A stretch of 64,000 nucleotides of DNA. Source: Micromonospora yangpuensis (GTDB taxonomy: Bacteria; Actinomycetota; Actinomycetes; Mycobacteriales; Micromonosporaceae). The stretch lies in the NCBI RefSeq assembly GCF_900091615.1, contig NZ_FMIA01000002.1, positions 5,828,001-5,892,000 of the forward strand, in the 5' to 3' direction. The notes under the pieces are model-generated. The model searched no databases. It was given only the letters and a program-made list of their open reading frames with translations, and was not told the DNA's origin. Positions 45,208-54,633 of this stretch are shown in pieces. The position numbers were made by a program, and so were the translations under genes. How positions within the stretch are numbered: the stretch's first letter is position 1; every line of letters starts with the position of its first letter.

Positions 45208-46512
45208 TCAGGCCTGCCGTAGCTCGGCCGGACCGGGTTCGATCCCAGCCGACGAAAGTGTCGCCGCCAGGTCCTCCGGGGGGCGGGCGGGCAACCGGAG
45301 GGTGAACGTCGACCCACCCCCAAGAGTGCTGGACACCTCGACCCGTCCGCCATGGTTGCTGGCGATGTGCTTGACGATGGCCAGCCCGAGCCCGGTACCG
45401 CCGGTGGAGCGGGAGCGGGCCTGGTCGGCGCGGTAGAACCGCTCGAAGATCCGGTCGACGTCGTTGGGGGCGATGCCGATGCCCTGGTCGGTCACCGCGA
45501 TCCGGATGTCGTCGTCGGCCGCGCAGGCGACCACCCGTACGACGGTCTCCTCGGCGGAGTAGTTGATCGCGTTCTCCACCAGGTTGGCCACCGCCGTGGC
45601 GAGCTGGGTGTCACTGCCGTGCACGGTCAACCCGGGCTCCGCCTCCACCTGCACGTCCACCCGGCGGGCGGCGGCGCTGGTCCGGGTCCGGTCCAGCACC
45701 TCGGCGAACACCCACTCCACGGTGACCGGCTCCGGCGGCGGCTGCGGCTCGGCGCCCTGCAACCGGGTCAGCTCCAGCAGCTCCTGCACCAGCCGGCCGA
45801 GCCGGGTCGACTCGTGCTGGATCCGCTCGGCGAACCGCCGCGCCGCCACCAGGTCCTCGGACAGGTCGGGCACGTCGGCACCGGCCGGCTCGGTGGCGTC
45901 CAGCAGCGCCTCGGCGAGCAGTTGCAGGGCACCGATCGGCGTCTTCAGCTCGTGGCTGACGTTGGCCACGAAGTCCCGGCGTACCCGGGCCAGCCGGTGC
46001 GACTCGGTCACGTCCGCCGCCTCGACGGCGACGAACCCGCCGCCGATGCCCATCGCGCGCAGGTGCACGCCGAGCGGGTCCGGGCCGGCGGTGGCGCGGC
46101 CACGCGGCAGGTCCAGCTCGATCTCGCGCCGCACGCCCGTGCGCCGCACCTGCCCGGCCAGGGTACGGATCAACGGATGGGCGGCCATCGTGCCGGGCCG
46201 GGCACCCGCGCGCAGCAGACCCATCGCCCGGGCGGCCGGGTTCACCAGCACCGGTACGTCGTCGGGGCCGAGCACCACGACACCGGCCCGCAGCGAGTCG
46301 ATCGTCCTGCGGCCGAGTCCGGAGACCTCGACCTGGTGGTCGTCGGCGATCGTGGGCCTCCCCCTGCCGAAGATCGAATCCCTGCCGGACCGGACGGTCG
46401 CACCCGACGCGGCTCGGCCACGCCGCGTCGACCTCACCCTGGGCAGCAGCAACCCGGCGACCAGGCCGACCGTCAGGCCGACGGCCACCGCGACCGGTAC
46501 CGCCCACTCCAC
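45208..46512 (-). CDS. senX3: Sensor histidine kinase SenX3/PhoR
   Basis: 434 residues. Short TM region at the N-terminus (about 4-24), a PAS-like domain (70-170: SLRAGVVVLGPDDVPVLVNPAA), HisKA with RRDFVANVSHELKTPIGALQ (H187), and HATPase: NLVENAINYS, VTDQGIGI, RFYRADQARSRSTGGTGLGL. Phosphate-responsive kinase of the SenX3-RegX3 system. GTG at 46512 lies exactly 6 nt after a TACGAT hexamer (46519-46524, minus), so it is probably leaderless. Divergent from phoU. Only one TM helix is clear, unlike the two in M. tuberculosis SenX3. Confidence 0.92.
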   Translation of the reverse strand: MEWAVPVAVAVGLTVGLVAGLLLPRVRSTRRGRAASGATVRSGRDSIFGRGRPTIADDHQVEVSGLGRRTIDSLRAGVVVLGPDDVPVLVNPAARAMGLLRAGARPGTMAAHPLIRTLAGQVRRTGVRREIELDLPRGRATAGPDPLGVHLRAMGIGGGFVAVEAADVTESHRLARVRRDFVANVSHELKTPIGALQLLAEALLDATEPAGADVPDLSEDLVAARRFAERIQHESTRLGRLVQELLELTRLQGAEPQPPPEPVTVEWVFAEVLDRTRTSAAARRVDVQVEAEPGLTVHGSDTQLATAVANLVENAINYSAEETVVRVVACAADDDIRIAVTDQGIGIAPNDVDRIFERFYRADQARSRSTGGTGLGLAIVKHIASNHGGRVEVSSTLGGGSTFTLRLPARPPEDLAATLSSAGIEPGPAELRQA

Positions 46513-46518
46513 CTGGCG

Positions 46519-46539
46519 ATCGTAGGGTCATTGTTCACC
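46519..46539. promoter_or_regulatory. senX3 -10 hexamer and GTTCACC PHO-like half site
   Basis: TACGAT (minus, 46519-46524) is the leaderless -10 of senX3. GTTCACC (plus, 46533-46539) equals the repeat unit of Streptomyces PHO boxes. A degenerate GTTAACC is at 46584-46590. A second correctly spaced (11-bp) direct repeat is not seen, so a full PHO box is not proven. Confidence 0.45.
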
Positions 46540-46723
46540 TGAGGGCCCGCAGGCAGGGACGAATCACGCTCACTTCCGGAAGAGTTAACCCTTCGGCTCC
46601 GCACAGTTCATCGGGGCACCATCGGGACCCGTGGTGACCGACCTACCGTGGTCGCGCACCTGTACGACCACCCCCGCCGGCGCCGGCCCCCGGCCTCGGC
46701 GGCACCGACCACGGGACGTGACC

Positions 46724-47371
46724 ATGCGCAACGAGTTCCACGCCGACCTGCAGACCGTCAGCCAGCTGCTGGTGGAGCTGGCCCAGGAGGTACGGGCGGC
46801 GATGCGGCAGGCCACCAGGGCCCTGCTGACCGCCGACCGTCGGGCGGCCGAGGCGGTCATCGCCGGGGACCGCGACATCGACCACCGGTACCGCGACGTC
46901 GAGGAACGGGTCTGTGAGCTGCTGGCCCGGCAGGCACCGGTCGCCTCCGACCTGCGCGCCATGATCACCGCACTGCACGTCGCCGCCGACCTGGAACGCA
47001 TGGGTGACCTCGCCGACCACGTGGCCAAGACCGCGCTGCGCCGGCACCCCTCACCGGCCGTACCGGCGGAGCTGCGGCCGGTCTTCACCGACATGGCCGG
47101 GGTGGCCGACCGGATGGCCGAGAAGATCGCCACGGTGCTCGCCAGCCCCGACGCCGAGCTCGCCGCCGAGCTGGACCGCGACGACGACGCCATGGACGAG
47201 CTGCACAAGGGCCTGTTCGGGGTGGTGCTCGGCGCGGACTGGCCGTACGGGGTGGAGACGGCGATCGACGCCACCCTGCTCGGCCGCTTCTACGAGCGGT
47301 TCGCCGACCACGCGGTCAACGCCGGCGAACACGTCGTGTACCTCATCACCGGCCACCCCACCCCCTCATGA
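46724..47371 (+). CDS. phoU: Phosphate-signalling protein PhoU
   Basis: 215 residues, two three-helix bundles with the PhoU metal motifs DLERMGDLADHVAK and FYERFADHAVNAGE. PhoU restrains the phosphate sensor kinase when phosphate is plentiful. ATG at 46724 is chosen over an upstream GTG because it gives the family N-terminus MRNEFHADLQTVSQLLVELA. Divergent from senX3-regX3 as in Streptomyces. Its TGA is read from the first base of an 80-bp hairpin element. Confidence 0.94.
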   Translation: MRNEFHADLQTVSQLLVELAQEVRAAMRQATRALLTADRRAAEAVIAGDRDIDHRYRDVEERVCELLARQAPVASDLRAMITALHVAADLERMGDLADHVAKTALRRHPSPAVPAELRPVFTDMAGVADRMAEKIATVLASPDAELAAELDRDDDAMDELHKGLFGVVLGADWPYGVETAIDATLLGRFYERFADHAVNAGEHVVYLITGHPTPS

Positions 47372-47450
47372 AGGAAGGGCCCCCTGTTAACGGCCCCGGG
47401 TGAGAAGGGTGCCCTTCTCTACCGAATGCGTTAACAGGGGGCCCTTCCTT
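47371..47450 (-). repeat. 80-bp hairpin element, copy 7 (inverse orientation)
   Basis: 22-bp arm (47371-47392), 7-bp spacer, then the 51-bp unit on the minus strand (47400-47450). The arms are perfect inverses. It lies between convergent phoU and gpm and ends 5 bp before the gpm stop. It could act as a bidirectional terminator. Confidence 0.92.
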
Positions 47451-47455
47451 ACACC

Positions 47456-48223
47456 TCAGCGGCCTTGGTTGGCTACGGCGGCGGCGGCTTCCTTGGCTGC
47501 GGTCGGGTCCAGGTAGGTGCCGCCCTGCGTGATCGGGCGCAGGTGCGCGTCCAGGTCGTAGCGCAGCGGGATGCCGGTCGGGATGTTCAGCTTGGCGATC
47601 TCGGCATCGGAGACCTGGTCGAGGTGCTTGACCAGGGCACGCAGCGAGTTGCCGTGCGCGGCCACCAGCACGGTACGGCCGGCCAGGATGTCCGGCACGA
47701 TCGAGTCGTACCAGTACGGCAGCATCCGCTCGACGACGTCCTTGAGGCACTCGGTACGCGGCATCAGCTCGGTGGGCAGCAGCGCGTACCGGGGGTCGCC
47801 GACCTGCGACCACTCGTCGTTGTCGTCGATCGGTGGCGGCGGGGTGTCGTACGACCGGCGCCAGAGCATGAACTGCTCCTGGCCGTACTCCTCCAGGGTC
47901 TGCTTCTTGTCCTTGCCCTGCAGGGCACCGTAGTGGCGCTCGTTGAGCCGCCACGAGCGGCGTACCGCGATCCAGTGCCGGTCGGCGGCGTTGAGCGCCA
48001 GCTCGGCGGTGCGGATCGCCCGGCGCATCAGGCTGGTGTGCACCACGTCCGGCAGCAGGTCGTGCTCGCGCAGCAGCTCGCCGCCGCGCCGCGCCTCGGT
48101 CTCCCCCTTGGCGGTCAGGTCGACGTCGACCCAGCCGGTGAAGAGGTTCTTGGCGTTCCAGTCGCTCTCGCCGTGCCGCAGCAGGACCAGCGTCCCGACG
48201 GTGGGCCCTTCGCTAGCAGTCAT
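47456..48223 (-). CDS. gpmA: 2,3-bisphosphoglycerate-dependent phosphoglycerate mutase
   Basis: 255 residues. Interconverts 3- and 2-phosphoglycerate. Phospho-His in [12 protein letters not shown] (H17), [25 protein letters not shown] and the second catalytic His in [13 protein letters not shown]. The C-terminal lobe and length match class I dPGM. ATG at 48223 (alternative ATG at 48232). The mycobacterial order gpm1-senX3-regX3 is kept, except that phoU and a hairpin element are inserted. Confidence 0.95.
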   Translation of the reverse strand: MTASEGPTVGTLVLLRHGESDWNAKNLFTGWVDVDLTAKGETEARRGGELLREHDLLPDVVHTSLMRRAIRTAELALNAADRHWIAVRRSWRLNERHYGALQGKDKKQTLEEYGQEQFMLWRRSYDTPPPPIDDNDEWSQVGDPRYALLPTELMPRTECLKDVVERMLPYWYDSIVPDILAGRTVLVAAHGNSLRALVKHLDQVSDAEIAKLNIPTGIPLRYDLDAHLRPITQGGTYLDPTAAKEAAAAVANQGR

Positions 48224-48688
48224 GCCGGTCATCCTGCCCGAAGGCCGGAACGGACATGCGGGCAGTGCCGGGTGACGACCACCACGTGGACAGCGAAGGT
48301 GCCGGACGCGGACCACCCGGGGTGACCGGACGCGACGACGCCCACCACGGTGGTGACCGTGGTGGGCGTCGTACCCCTCGCTGTGCCCGGCGGCGGCGGG
48401 CGACTCTCACCCCCGTAAGCGTCGCCCGCTCGCGCCGCCGGTCCGACAGGTGGAACCGTCCCCCAACGGTTTGACCCACCCGCCCCATCGCGTACCGCTC
48501 GGTGCGCGGATCTGCTCGATCCGCCGCTCCCCCGAACGTTTCCGAGCGGACGCGGTGCAATAAAGTTAGTTCGCCCAGTTTGCGGATTCAACCCGGATCG
48601 ACTGTCTCGCCGATCACATACCGCCTCGTCCGGACTGGGACCTTCCCGGCTGACCTGCGGATACCCGGCCCGTCCCGAGGTAAACGCC
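48224..48688. other. 465-bp intergenic region
   Basis: No convincing gene: frames here lack ribosome sites and family motifs. It holds a 17-bp perfect inverted repeat (listed separately) and an AT-richer patch, AATAAAGTTAGTT at 48559-48571, that could be a promoter core. I see no recognisable riboswitch. Confidence 0.5.
48335..48372. terminator. Perfect 17-bp hairpin
   Basis: ACGACGCCCACCACGGT (48335-48351), loop GGTG, exact reverse complement at 48356-48372. No T-run on either side. It would fold very stably; likely a factor-assisted or bidirectional terminator between the Rho-N/histone-like gene and gpm. Confidence 0.6.
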
Positions 48689-49621
48689 TCACCCGTCGGA
48701 ACGTTGCGGAGACTCGGTCCGGAAGAAGTTGCTCTGCCGTCCGTCGCGCAACTGCTCCTGGAAGATCAGGTTCAGCCGACGGCTGTCGAAGGTGCGGAAC
48801 CACTCGTCCCAGGTGATCTCGCGGATCCGGCTGCTCTCCCGGTACCCCGGGAAGTTGAAGGTCAACACCCCCGGCCGGCCGGCGCGCTCGGTGCCGGCGA
48901 TGGTCGCCGGCTTCGCGCTCCGGGCCCGGGCCCACCGGCGGATCACCTCGTGGTTGGTGGTGACCAGGCTCCGACCGGGACGCTCCGGCTGGTCCGCCGG
49001 CGAGCCGATCCGCTGGGAGGACCGCACCGAGCGGGAGGTCGCCGGCCCGGTCCGGATCCCACTGGCCGACCCGGCAGCCGCCCTACCAGCCGGAGCGGCC
49101 TTGCGCGCCGACGCCGGCTTGCGCGCGGGTGCCGACCTGCCGGCCGTCGTCTTCCGCGTCGTCGAGGCCGCAGCCGGCCGGCGGGCCGAGGCCGAGGCGA
49201 CCTTGCGGGCCGACGCCGGAGCCGCCCTGCGGGCCGACGCCGAGGTCGCCTTGCGGGCCGAGGCCGGGGCGGCCTTGCGGGTACGGGCCGGGGCGGCCTT
49301 GGCCCGCGTCGACTTCGCTCCCGTCGTCGCGCGGGCACCGGAACGCGCGGCCCGGCCGGCCGGGCCGGTGCTGGTGCGCCCGGCACCGCCGGACCGGCGC
49401 GCCGAACGCATCGCGCGGGCCAGGGCCTTCACCAGCTCCGGCTTGCGCAGCCCGGAGACTCCGGAGACCCCGTGTCGGCGGAGCCGGATCCGGAGTTCGT
49501 CGACCCGCATCCGCGCGATCGCGGTCTCGGAGATCTCCGGGGTACCCGGTGTCCGGTTGCCCACCTGCCGTTTCGTCCTGGTCGCGGTCCCACCGCGACC
49601 TGAGCTGTTGCGCTGAGCCAT
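48689..49621 (-). CDS. Rho-N/SAP-like + histone-H1-like + conserved C-terminal domain protein
   Basis: 310 residues in three parts. Residues 25-70: VDELRIRLRRHGVSGVSGLR followed by KPELVKALARAM, a Rho-N/SAP-type nucleic-acid-binding module. Residues 75-205: Ala/Lys/Arg-rich, with repeats like ASARKATSASARRAAPASAR, resembling histone H1 tails. Residues 215-305: a compact domain with TNHEVIRRWARAR, GVLTFNFPGY, ITWDEWFRTFD and GRQSNFFR. Homologues of the C-terminal part are common in actinobacteria and of unknown function; I recall them being wrongly named glucan-branching enzyme. The whole looks like a DNA-architectural protein. ATG at 49621. Confidence 0.83.
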   Translation of the reverse strand: MAQRNSSGRGGTATRTKRQVGNRTPGTPEISETAIARMRVDELRIRLRRHGVSGVSGLRKPELVKALARAMRSARRSGGAGRTSTGPAGRAARSGARATTGAKSTRAKAAPARTRKAAPASARKATSASARRAAPASARKVASASARRPAAASTTRKTTAGRSAPARKPASARKAAPAGRAAAGSASGIRTGPATSRSVRSSQRIGSPADQPERPGRSLVTTNHEVIRRWARARSAKPATIAGTERAGRPGVLTFNFPGYRESSRIREITWDEWFRTFDSRRLNLIFQEQLRDGRQSNFFRTESPQRSDG

Positions 49622-49731
49622 GGGTGTTCACGCTCCTCGACAGTCCGACTGGGTCACGGTGGAGGCGAACCACGCCACACCGCGCGCTGCCGCATACCCG
49701 CGACCAACCCGTCGAACCCGCCCGGAGAGCG

Positions 49732-50247
49732 TCAGTTACCGGTGTCCGCGCCGGTGGAGGGCTCGAAGAGGTGGGCGAAGGCGGCCAGGTTCGCGGTGGA
49801 CTCGCCCCGCTTGACCCGCCACTGCCACTCCCGCCGGATCGCGGTGCCGAAGCCGATCTCCAGCATCGAGTCGAACGACTCGTCGGCGTAGGTGAGCACC
49901 GAGCCGAGGAGGCGGTCCAGCTCGTCGGCGTCCACCCCGCCCAGGTTCACCCGGCCGGTCAGGTAGACGTCGCCGACCCGGTCGATGGAGAAGGCGACCC
50001 CGTACATCCGGGAGTTGCGTTGCAGCAGCCAGGCCCAGAGCTCCTCACGCCGCTCGTCCGGCTGGCGCATGACGAACGCCTCGATCCGCAGCGCGTGCTC
50101 CCCGACGATCAGGTTGCAGATCGTCTTGAGCTTGTGGGTGCCGGGCAGGGTGACCGCGTACGTGGCGTCGCCGGTGGCCTCCCAGTCCAGCTCCCGCTCG
50201 GTACAGACCGATTCGATCAGGGCGGCAACGTCGCTCTTCGCGCTCAT
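49732..50247 (-). CDS. YbjN-domain protein
   Basis: 171 residues, type-III-secretion-chaperone-like fold. YbjN pattern: CTERELDWEATGDATYAVTL, LIVGEHALRIEAFVMR, LLQRNSRMYGVAFSIDRVGD and VYLTGRVNLGG. Role unknown; consistently placed after mshA in mycobacteria (Rv0487). ATG at 50247. Downstream of mshA by 28 bp, so in one operon. Confidence 0.88.
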   Translation of the reverse strand: MSAKSDVAALIESVCTERELDWEATGDATYAVTLPGTHKLKTICNLIVGEHALRIEAFVMRQPDERREELWAWLLQRNSRMYGVAFSIDRVGDVYLTGRVNLGGVDADELDRLLGSVLTYADESFDSMLEIGFGTAIRREWQWRVKRGESTANLAAFAHLFEPSTGADTGN

Positions 50248-50275
50248 CGGCCCCACTGTACGACCGACCGCCGGG

Positions 50276-51640
50276 TCACCAGGAGCAGGCGAGGGCGGGG
50301 TCGCCGGCCAGTCGGGCGGCCCGTCGGGCCCGGTGCTCGACGATCGTCTCGCCGTAGACCTGGAGCAACCCGGCGGCGGTGTGGTGCCAGGAGAAGTTGC
50401 GGGCGTGCCGGGCGGCCCCCCGGGAGAGGGTGTCCAGGCGGGAGACGTCCGGCAGTAGCCGGCCGAGCGTACGGGCCCAGTCGACCGGGTCGTGTCCGTC
50501 GATGAGCACCCCGCTGACCTGGTCCCGGACCGCGGTGACCAGTCCGCCGACGGCGGCGGCGAGCACCGGCGTACCGCAGGCCTGGGCCTCCAGGGCGACC
50601 AGGCCGAACGACTCGTTGTACGAGGGCACGGCGACCAGGTCGGCGGCCCGGTACACGGCGGGCAGCCCGTCACCGGTCTGCGGCGGCAGGAAGCGCACCC
50701 GCGCGCTGATGCCGAGGGACGCGGCCAGTTCGATCAGGGCGGTCGGCCGGTCCAGGCCGCTGCCGCTCGGGCCACCCACGATCAGCACGGTGAGCTGGTC
50801 GGCGAGGAGCGGGTCGCGGTCCCGCAGCGCCGCAGCCGCCCGGATCAGCACGTCCGGGGCCTTCAGGGGCTGGATCCGTCCGACGAACGCCACCACGTGG
50901 CCCTGTTCCGGCAGGCCGAGCCGGCGGCGGGCGGCGGCCCGGCCCGCGGTGCGACCGACCGCCGGTGGGCGGAACCGGTCCAGATCGACGCCGGGCTGGA
51001 CCACGACCACCCGGTCGGGGTCGGCGTCGTAGCAGGCGATCAGGTCACCTGCCTCGACCCGGGTGTTGGCGACCAACCGGTCGGCCTCGGCGACGACCTG
51101 CTCCTCGCCGATCACCCGGGCCTTGGGCTCGGGGCGGTCCCCGATGGCCAACCGGGAGTTCTTGACCTTGGCCAGGGTGTGCGCGGTGTGCACCAGCGGC
51201 ACCCCCCAGCGCTCCTTGGCCAGCCAGCCGACCTGGCCGGAGAGCCAGTAGTGCGAGTGGATCAGGTCGTAGTGGCCGGGCGGGCGGGCCGCCTCGGCCC
51301 GCAGCACCCCGGCGGTGAAGGCGCAGAGCTGGCCGGGCAGCTCCTCCTTGGTCAGCCCCTCCAGCGGGCCCGACATCACGTGCCGGACCTGCACCCCCGG
51401 TGCGACCTCGACCACCGGGGGCAGGTCGCCGGAGGTCGCCCGGGTGAAGATCTCCACCTCGACGTCGGCCTCGGCCAGGCGGCGGGCGATCTCCAGCACG
51501 TAGACGTTCATTCCGCCGGCGTCACCGGTGCCGGGTTGGTGCAACGGTGAGGTGTGCAGCGAGATGGTGGCGATCCGTCGAGGCCGGGGCCACGGTCGGG
51601 CACCTCGCTGACGCCCGACGCCGGTGTGCGTCTCCGCCAT
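50276..51640 (-). CDS. mshA: D-inositol-3-phosphate glycosyltransferase (mycothiol synthesis)
   Basis: 454 residues, GT-B/GT4 fold. MshA transfers GlcNAc from UDP-GlcNAc to 1L-inositol-1-phosphate, step one of mycothiol synthesis. Diagnostic: [20 protein letters not shown] at the start, then [51 protein letters not shown]; and the donor-site [20 protein letters not shown] block (here [19 protein letters not shown]). ATG at 51640 has AGGAG 6 nt upstream. First gene of the mshA-ybjN pair. Confidence 0.97.
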   Translation of the reverse strand: MAETHTGVGRQRGARPWPRPRRIATISLHTSPLHQPGTGDAGGMNVYVLEIARRLAEADVEVEIFTRATSGDLPPVVEVAPGVQVRHVMSGPLEGLTKEELPGQLCAFTAGVLRAEAARPPGHYDLIHSHYWLSGQVGWLAKERWGVPLVHTAHTLAKVKNSRLAIGDRPEPKARVIGEEQVVAEADRLVANTRVEAGDLIACYDADPDRVVVVQPGVDLDRFRPPAVGRTAGRAAARRRLGLPEQGHVVAFVGRIQPLKAPDVLIRAAAALRDRDPLLADQLTVLIVGGPSGSGLDRPTALIELAASLGISARVRFLPPQTGDGLPAVYRAADLVAVPSYNESFGLVALEAQACGTPVLAAAVGGLVTAVRDQVSGVLIDGHDPVDWARTLGRLLPDVSRLDTLSRGAARHARNFSWHHTAAGLLQVYGETIVEHRARRAARLAGDPALACSW

Positions 51641-51831
51641 GTCCGCTCCTTTTGTCACGGTTTCATGCCGTCCGCGTCGACCGGCGCTTTTCGGACAACG
51701 TCCGCGCTCACCTTCATCTTCCCGGTCCGGTGCCGGTGATGCGTCGGGGCCACCGCCAGGCGTGACGGACCTCATCGACCGGCGCACCCCGCCCGGCGGT
51801 GGATTCCGGCCGCACCGAGCAGAATGGCCGG

Positions 51832-52593
51832 ATGACCCCCGTCGCGATCGTCACCGGAGCCTCCAGCGGGATCGGCGCCGCCACCGCCCGTCGGCTCGCC
51901 ACCGAGGGCTTCCACGTGCTCGCCGCCGCCCGGCGTACCGACCGGTTGGCGCAACTGGTCGCCGGCATCGTCGAGGCCGGTGGCGCGGCGACCGCCGTGG
52001 CCTGCGACGTCACCTCCGACGAATCGGTGGCCGCACTGGCTACAGCCGCCACCGCGGCGCCGGGCCCGGTGACCCTGCTGGTAAACAACGCCGGCGGGGC
52101 ACGCGGTCTCGACCCGGTCGAGTCCGGCTCGGTCGGCGACTGGCAGTGGATGTACGACACCAACGTGCTCGGCACGCTGCGGGTCACCCAGGCGCTGCTG
52201 CCCGCGCTGGAGGCCTCCGGCGCCGGCACCATCGTGATCGTCAGTTCCACCGCCGGCTTCACCGTGTACGAGGGCGGCGGCGGCTACAGCGCGGCCAAGC
52301 ACGCCCAGACGGCGGTGGCCGGCACGCTCCGGCTGGAGCTGTCCGGCCGGCCGCTCCGGGTGATCGAGATCGACCCGGGCATGGTCCGTACCGACGAGTT
52401 CAGCCTGCACCGGTTCGACGGCGACACCGAGCGGGCCGACGCCGTCTACGCCGGGGTGCCCGACCCGCTGGTCGCCGACGACGTCGCCGACTGCATCGCC
52501 TGGTGCGCGACCCGGCCACAGCACGTCAACGTGGACCGGCTGGTGGTCCGCCCGCTGGCCCAGGCCGCCCAGCACAAGGTGCACCGGATCTGA
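51832..52593 (+). CDS. Short-chain dehydrogenase/reductase
   Basis: 253 residues, classical SDR. NADP-type Rossmann loop [36 protein letters not shown], catalytic Ser in IVSSTAGF and YxxxK in YSAAKHAQT. The substrate is not predictable. ATG at 51832 (GTG at 51799 is possible). The following methyltransferase gene starts 2 bp after its stop, so they are co-transcribed; divergent from mshA. Similar SDRs are paired with a methyltransferase in mycobacteria near mshA, as I recall. Confidence 0.88.
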   Translation: MTPVAIVTGASSGIGAATARRLATEGFHVLAAARRTDRLAQLVAGIVEAGGAATAVACDVTSDESVAALATAATAAPGPVTLLVNNAGGARGLDPVESGSVGDWQWMYDTNVLGTLRVTQALLPALEASGAGTIVIVSSTAGFTVYEGGGGYSAAKHAQTAVAGTLRLELSGRPLRVIEIDPGMVRTDEFSLHRFDGDTERADAVYAGVPDPLVADDVADCIAWCATRPQHVNVDRLVVRPLAQAAQHKVHRI

Positions 52594-52594
52594 G

Positions 52595-53449
52595 GTGCCC
52601 GCGTTGACGCCACAGAGCCCCGGCGGGTCGCTTTCGCGACAGGGCCCGAGCGGGTCGCTCGCGCGACAGAGCCCCGTTGGGGTGGTGACCCGGGGGACGA
52701 CCAACCCGAACCGGCTCCGCCGGGTGGACAACTGGATCGTCGAGAGCTGTGGTGACGTCGTGGCCTCGGCCGCCGACCCGCTGGTGGTCGACCTCGGTTA
52801 CGGCGCCACCCCGACCACCGCCGTCGAGCTGCGCGCCCGGCTCGCCGCGCGGGTCCGCGCCGACGTGCGACTGGTCGGCCTGGAGATCGATCCGGTACGG
52901 GTGGCCGCCGCCGAACCGGCCGCCGAGCCACCCGGGTTGACCTTCGCCCGGGGCGGCTTCGAGCTGGCCGGGTTGCGCCCCTGCCTGGTCCGCGCGTTCA
53001 ACGTGCTCCGCCAGTACGACGAGAGCGAGGTTCCCGCCGCCTGGCAGACGATGACCCGGGCACTGGCCCCCGGTGGTCGACTCGTCGAGGGCACCTGCGA
53101 CGAGCTGGGCCGGCTCGGCGGTTGGCTGCTGATCGACGCCACCGGCCCACGCACGCTGACCCTGGCCGCCCGCCTCGACACCCTGGAGTCGCCGGCCCGG
53201 TTCGCCGAACGCCTACCCAAGGCGTTGATCCACCGCAACGTGCCCGGTGAACGCGTACACGACCTGCTCCGGGCCATGGAGGAGGCCTGGCGGGCCACTG
53301 CCGGGTACGCCCCGTACGGCCCCCGGCAACGCTGGTCGGCCACGGTCGGTACGGTCCGGGCGGCCGGCTGGCCGGTGCTGGACCGCCCGCGCCGCTGGCG
53401 CCTCGGGGAGATCACCGTCCCCTGGCACACCGTCGCCCCGAACCCGTAG
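52595..53449 (+). CDS. Class I methyltransferase-like protein
   Basis: 284 residues. Rossmann core PLVVDLGYGATPTTAVELRA (SAM-loop position, with GYG in place of GCG), LVGLEIDPVRV, FNVLRQYDE and ALAPGGRLVEGTCDE, followed by a helical C-terminus. The catalytic and substrate residues are not known. The first 30 residues are a degenerate repeat (SPGGSLSRQGPSGSLARQSP), and an internal GTG near 52685 (VTRGTTNPNRL) could be the true start. GTG 52595 follows the SDR stop by 1 bp. Confidence 0.78.
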   Translation: MPALTPQSPGGSLSRQGPSGSLARQSPVGVVTRGTTNPNRLRRVDNWIVESCGDVVASAADPLVVDLGYGATPTTAVELRARLAARVRADVRLVGLEIDPVRVAAAEPAAEPPGLTFARGGFELAGLRPCLVRAFNVLRQYDESEVPAAWQTMTRALAPGGRLVEGTCDELGRLGGWLLIDATGPRTLTLAARLDTLESPARFAERLPKALIHRNVPGERVHDLLRAMEEAWRATAGYAPYGPRQRWSATVGTVRAAGWPVLDRPRRWRLGEITVPWHTVAPNP

Positions 53450-53475
53450 GCCGGGGCCAGACGGTCAGGCCGGGG

Positions 53476-54567
53476 TCAGACGGTGCAGTTGATCAGGACC
53501 GGCTCGGGGTGCAGGGTGACGCCGAACCGCTCGTGCACGCCGTCGCGGATCCGGCGGGCCAGGGTGACCAGGTCGGCGGTACGGGCGGTGCCGCTGCGGT
53601 TGGTGAGCGCGAGGGTGTGCTTGGTGGAGATGGCCACCCCCGCCGGACCCGGGTGCCCCTTGGCGAACCCGGCCTTGTCGATCAGCCAGGCCGCGCTGAT
53701 CTTGACGACGTCCCCGGTGCCCGGCCACGCCGGCGGCTCGCCGAACTCCGCCGCACGCGCCCGGAACAGCTGGTACGCGGCCTGGTCGAGGACCGGGTTG
53801 GTGAAGAACGAGCCGACCGAACGGGTGTCCGGGTCGCTCGGGTCGAGCACCATGCCCTTACCGGCGCGCAGCCGCAGCACGGTGGCCCGCGCGTCGGCCA
53901 GTGGCACCCGCTGACCCACCTCGACCCCGAGGGACCGGGCCAGCTCGGCGTAGCGGACCGGGCCGGACAGCGGTGAGCGGGCCAGCCGGAAGTCGACCGA
54001 GAGCACCGCCCAGCGGTCGCTGTACTTGAAGATGCTGGACCGGTACGCGAACCCGCAGTCCGCGGCGGCGATCCGGCCCAGCTCGCCGGTGTGGCGGTCG
54101 TACACCTGGACGCCGGTGATCGTCTCGGCCACCTCCTGGCCGTACGCGCCGACGTTCTGGATCGGGGTGGCCCCGGTGGAGCCGGGGATCCCGGAGAGGC
54201 ACTCCAGTCCGGACCAGCCGTTGGCGAGAGTCGCGGCGACCAGCTCGTCCCAGGGCTCGCCCGCCTCGACCCGTACGGTGACGGTCTCGGGGTCCTCGGC
54301 GACCACCCGCAACCCCCGGGAGCGGACCAGGACGACGGTGCCGGGGAAGCCCTCGTCACCGATCACCACGTTGCTGCCGCCCGCGAGAATGAGGACCGGC
54401 TCGTCCCGCGCCTGCGCTTCTCGTACTTTTTGTACGATTTCACCGGAGCTGGTGGCGGTCTCGATACGAGCCGCCGCTCCGCCGAGGCACAACGTGGTGA
54501 ATTTCGCCAACGAACACGCGTCGGCAGGTTGGATTTCAGGGGTCGGCTGGGCACTAACGTCGGACAC
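53476..54567 (-). CDS. murB: UDP-N-acetylenolpyruvoylglucosamine reductase
   Basis: 363 residues. FAD-dependent reduction of UDP-GlcNAc-enolpyruvate to UDP-MurNAc, a peptidoglycan-precursor step. FAD site LILAGGSNVVIGDEGFPG, GLECLSGIPGSTGATPIQNVGAYGQE, YRSSIFKYSD, RSVGSFFTNPV (catalytic Ser) and ISTKHTLALTN. The most likely start is GTG 54567, placed 7 nt after a TAGGGT hexamer (54575-54580, minus) and with no upstream ribosome site, thus leaderless. Divergent from the isomerase-like gene at 54634. Confidence 0.95.
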   Translation of the reverse strand: MSDVSAQPTPEIQPADACSLAKFTTLCLGGAAARIETATSSGEIVQKVREAQARDEPVLILAGGSNVVIGDEGFPGTVVLVRSRGLRVVAEDPETVTVRVEAGEPWDELVAATLANGWSGLECLSGIPGSTGATPIQNVGAYGQEVAETITGVQVYDRHTGELGRIAAADCGFAYRSSIFKYSDRWAVLSVDFRLARSPLSGPVRYAELARSLGVEVGQRVPLADARATVLRLRAGKGMVLDPSDPDTRSVGSFFTNPVLDQAAYQLFRARAAEFGEPPAWPGTGDVVKISAAWLIDKAGFAKGHPGPAGVAISTKHTLALTNRSGTARTADLVTLARRIRDGVHERFGVTLHPEPVLINCTV

Positions 54568-54574
54568 GCCTTTC

Positions 54575-54580
54575 ACCCTA
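54575..54580 (-). promoter_or_regulatory. -10 hexamer of leaderless murB promoter
   Basis: TAGGGT on the minus strand, 7 nt before the GTG start at 54567. Confidence 0.5.
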
Positions 54581-54633
54581 GGCTGAAGAGGACCCGTGGC
54601 ACCCACTGGTGGCCCGGTCGCCCAGGAGGACGC

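Noticed and set aside
48224..48688. Riboswitch or small RNA in the 465-bp gap
   Set aside because: I could not match any known riboswitch core; only the 17-bp hairpin is solid.
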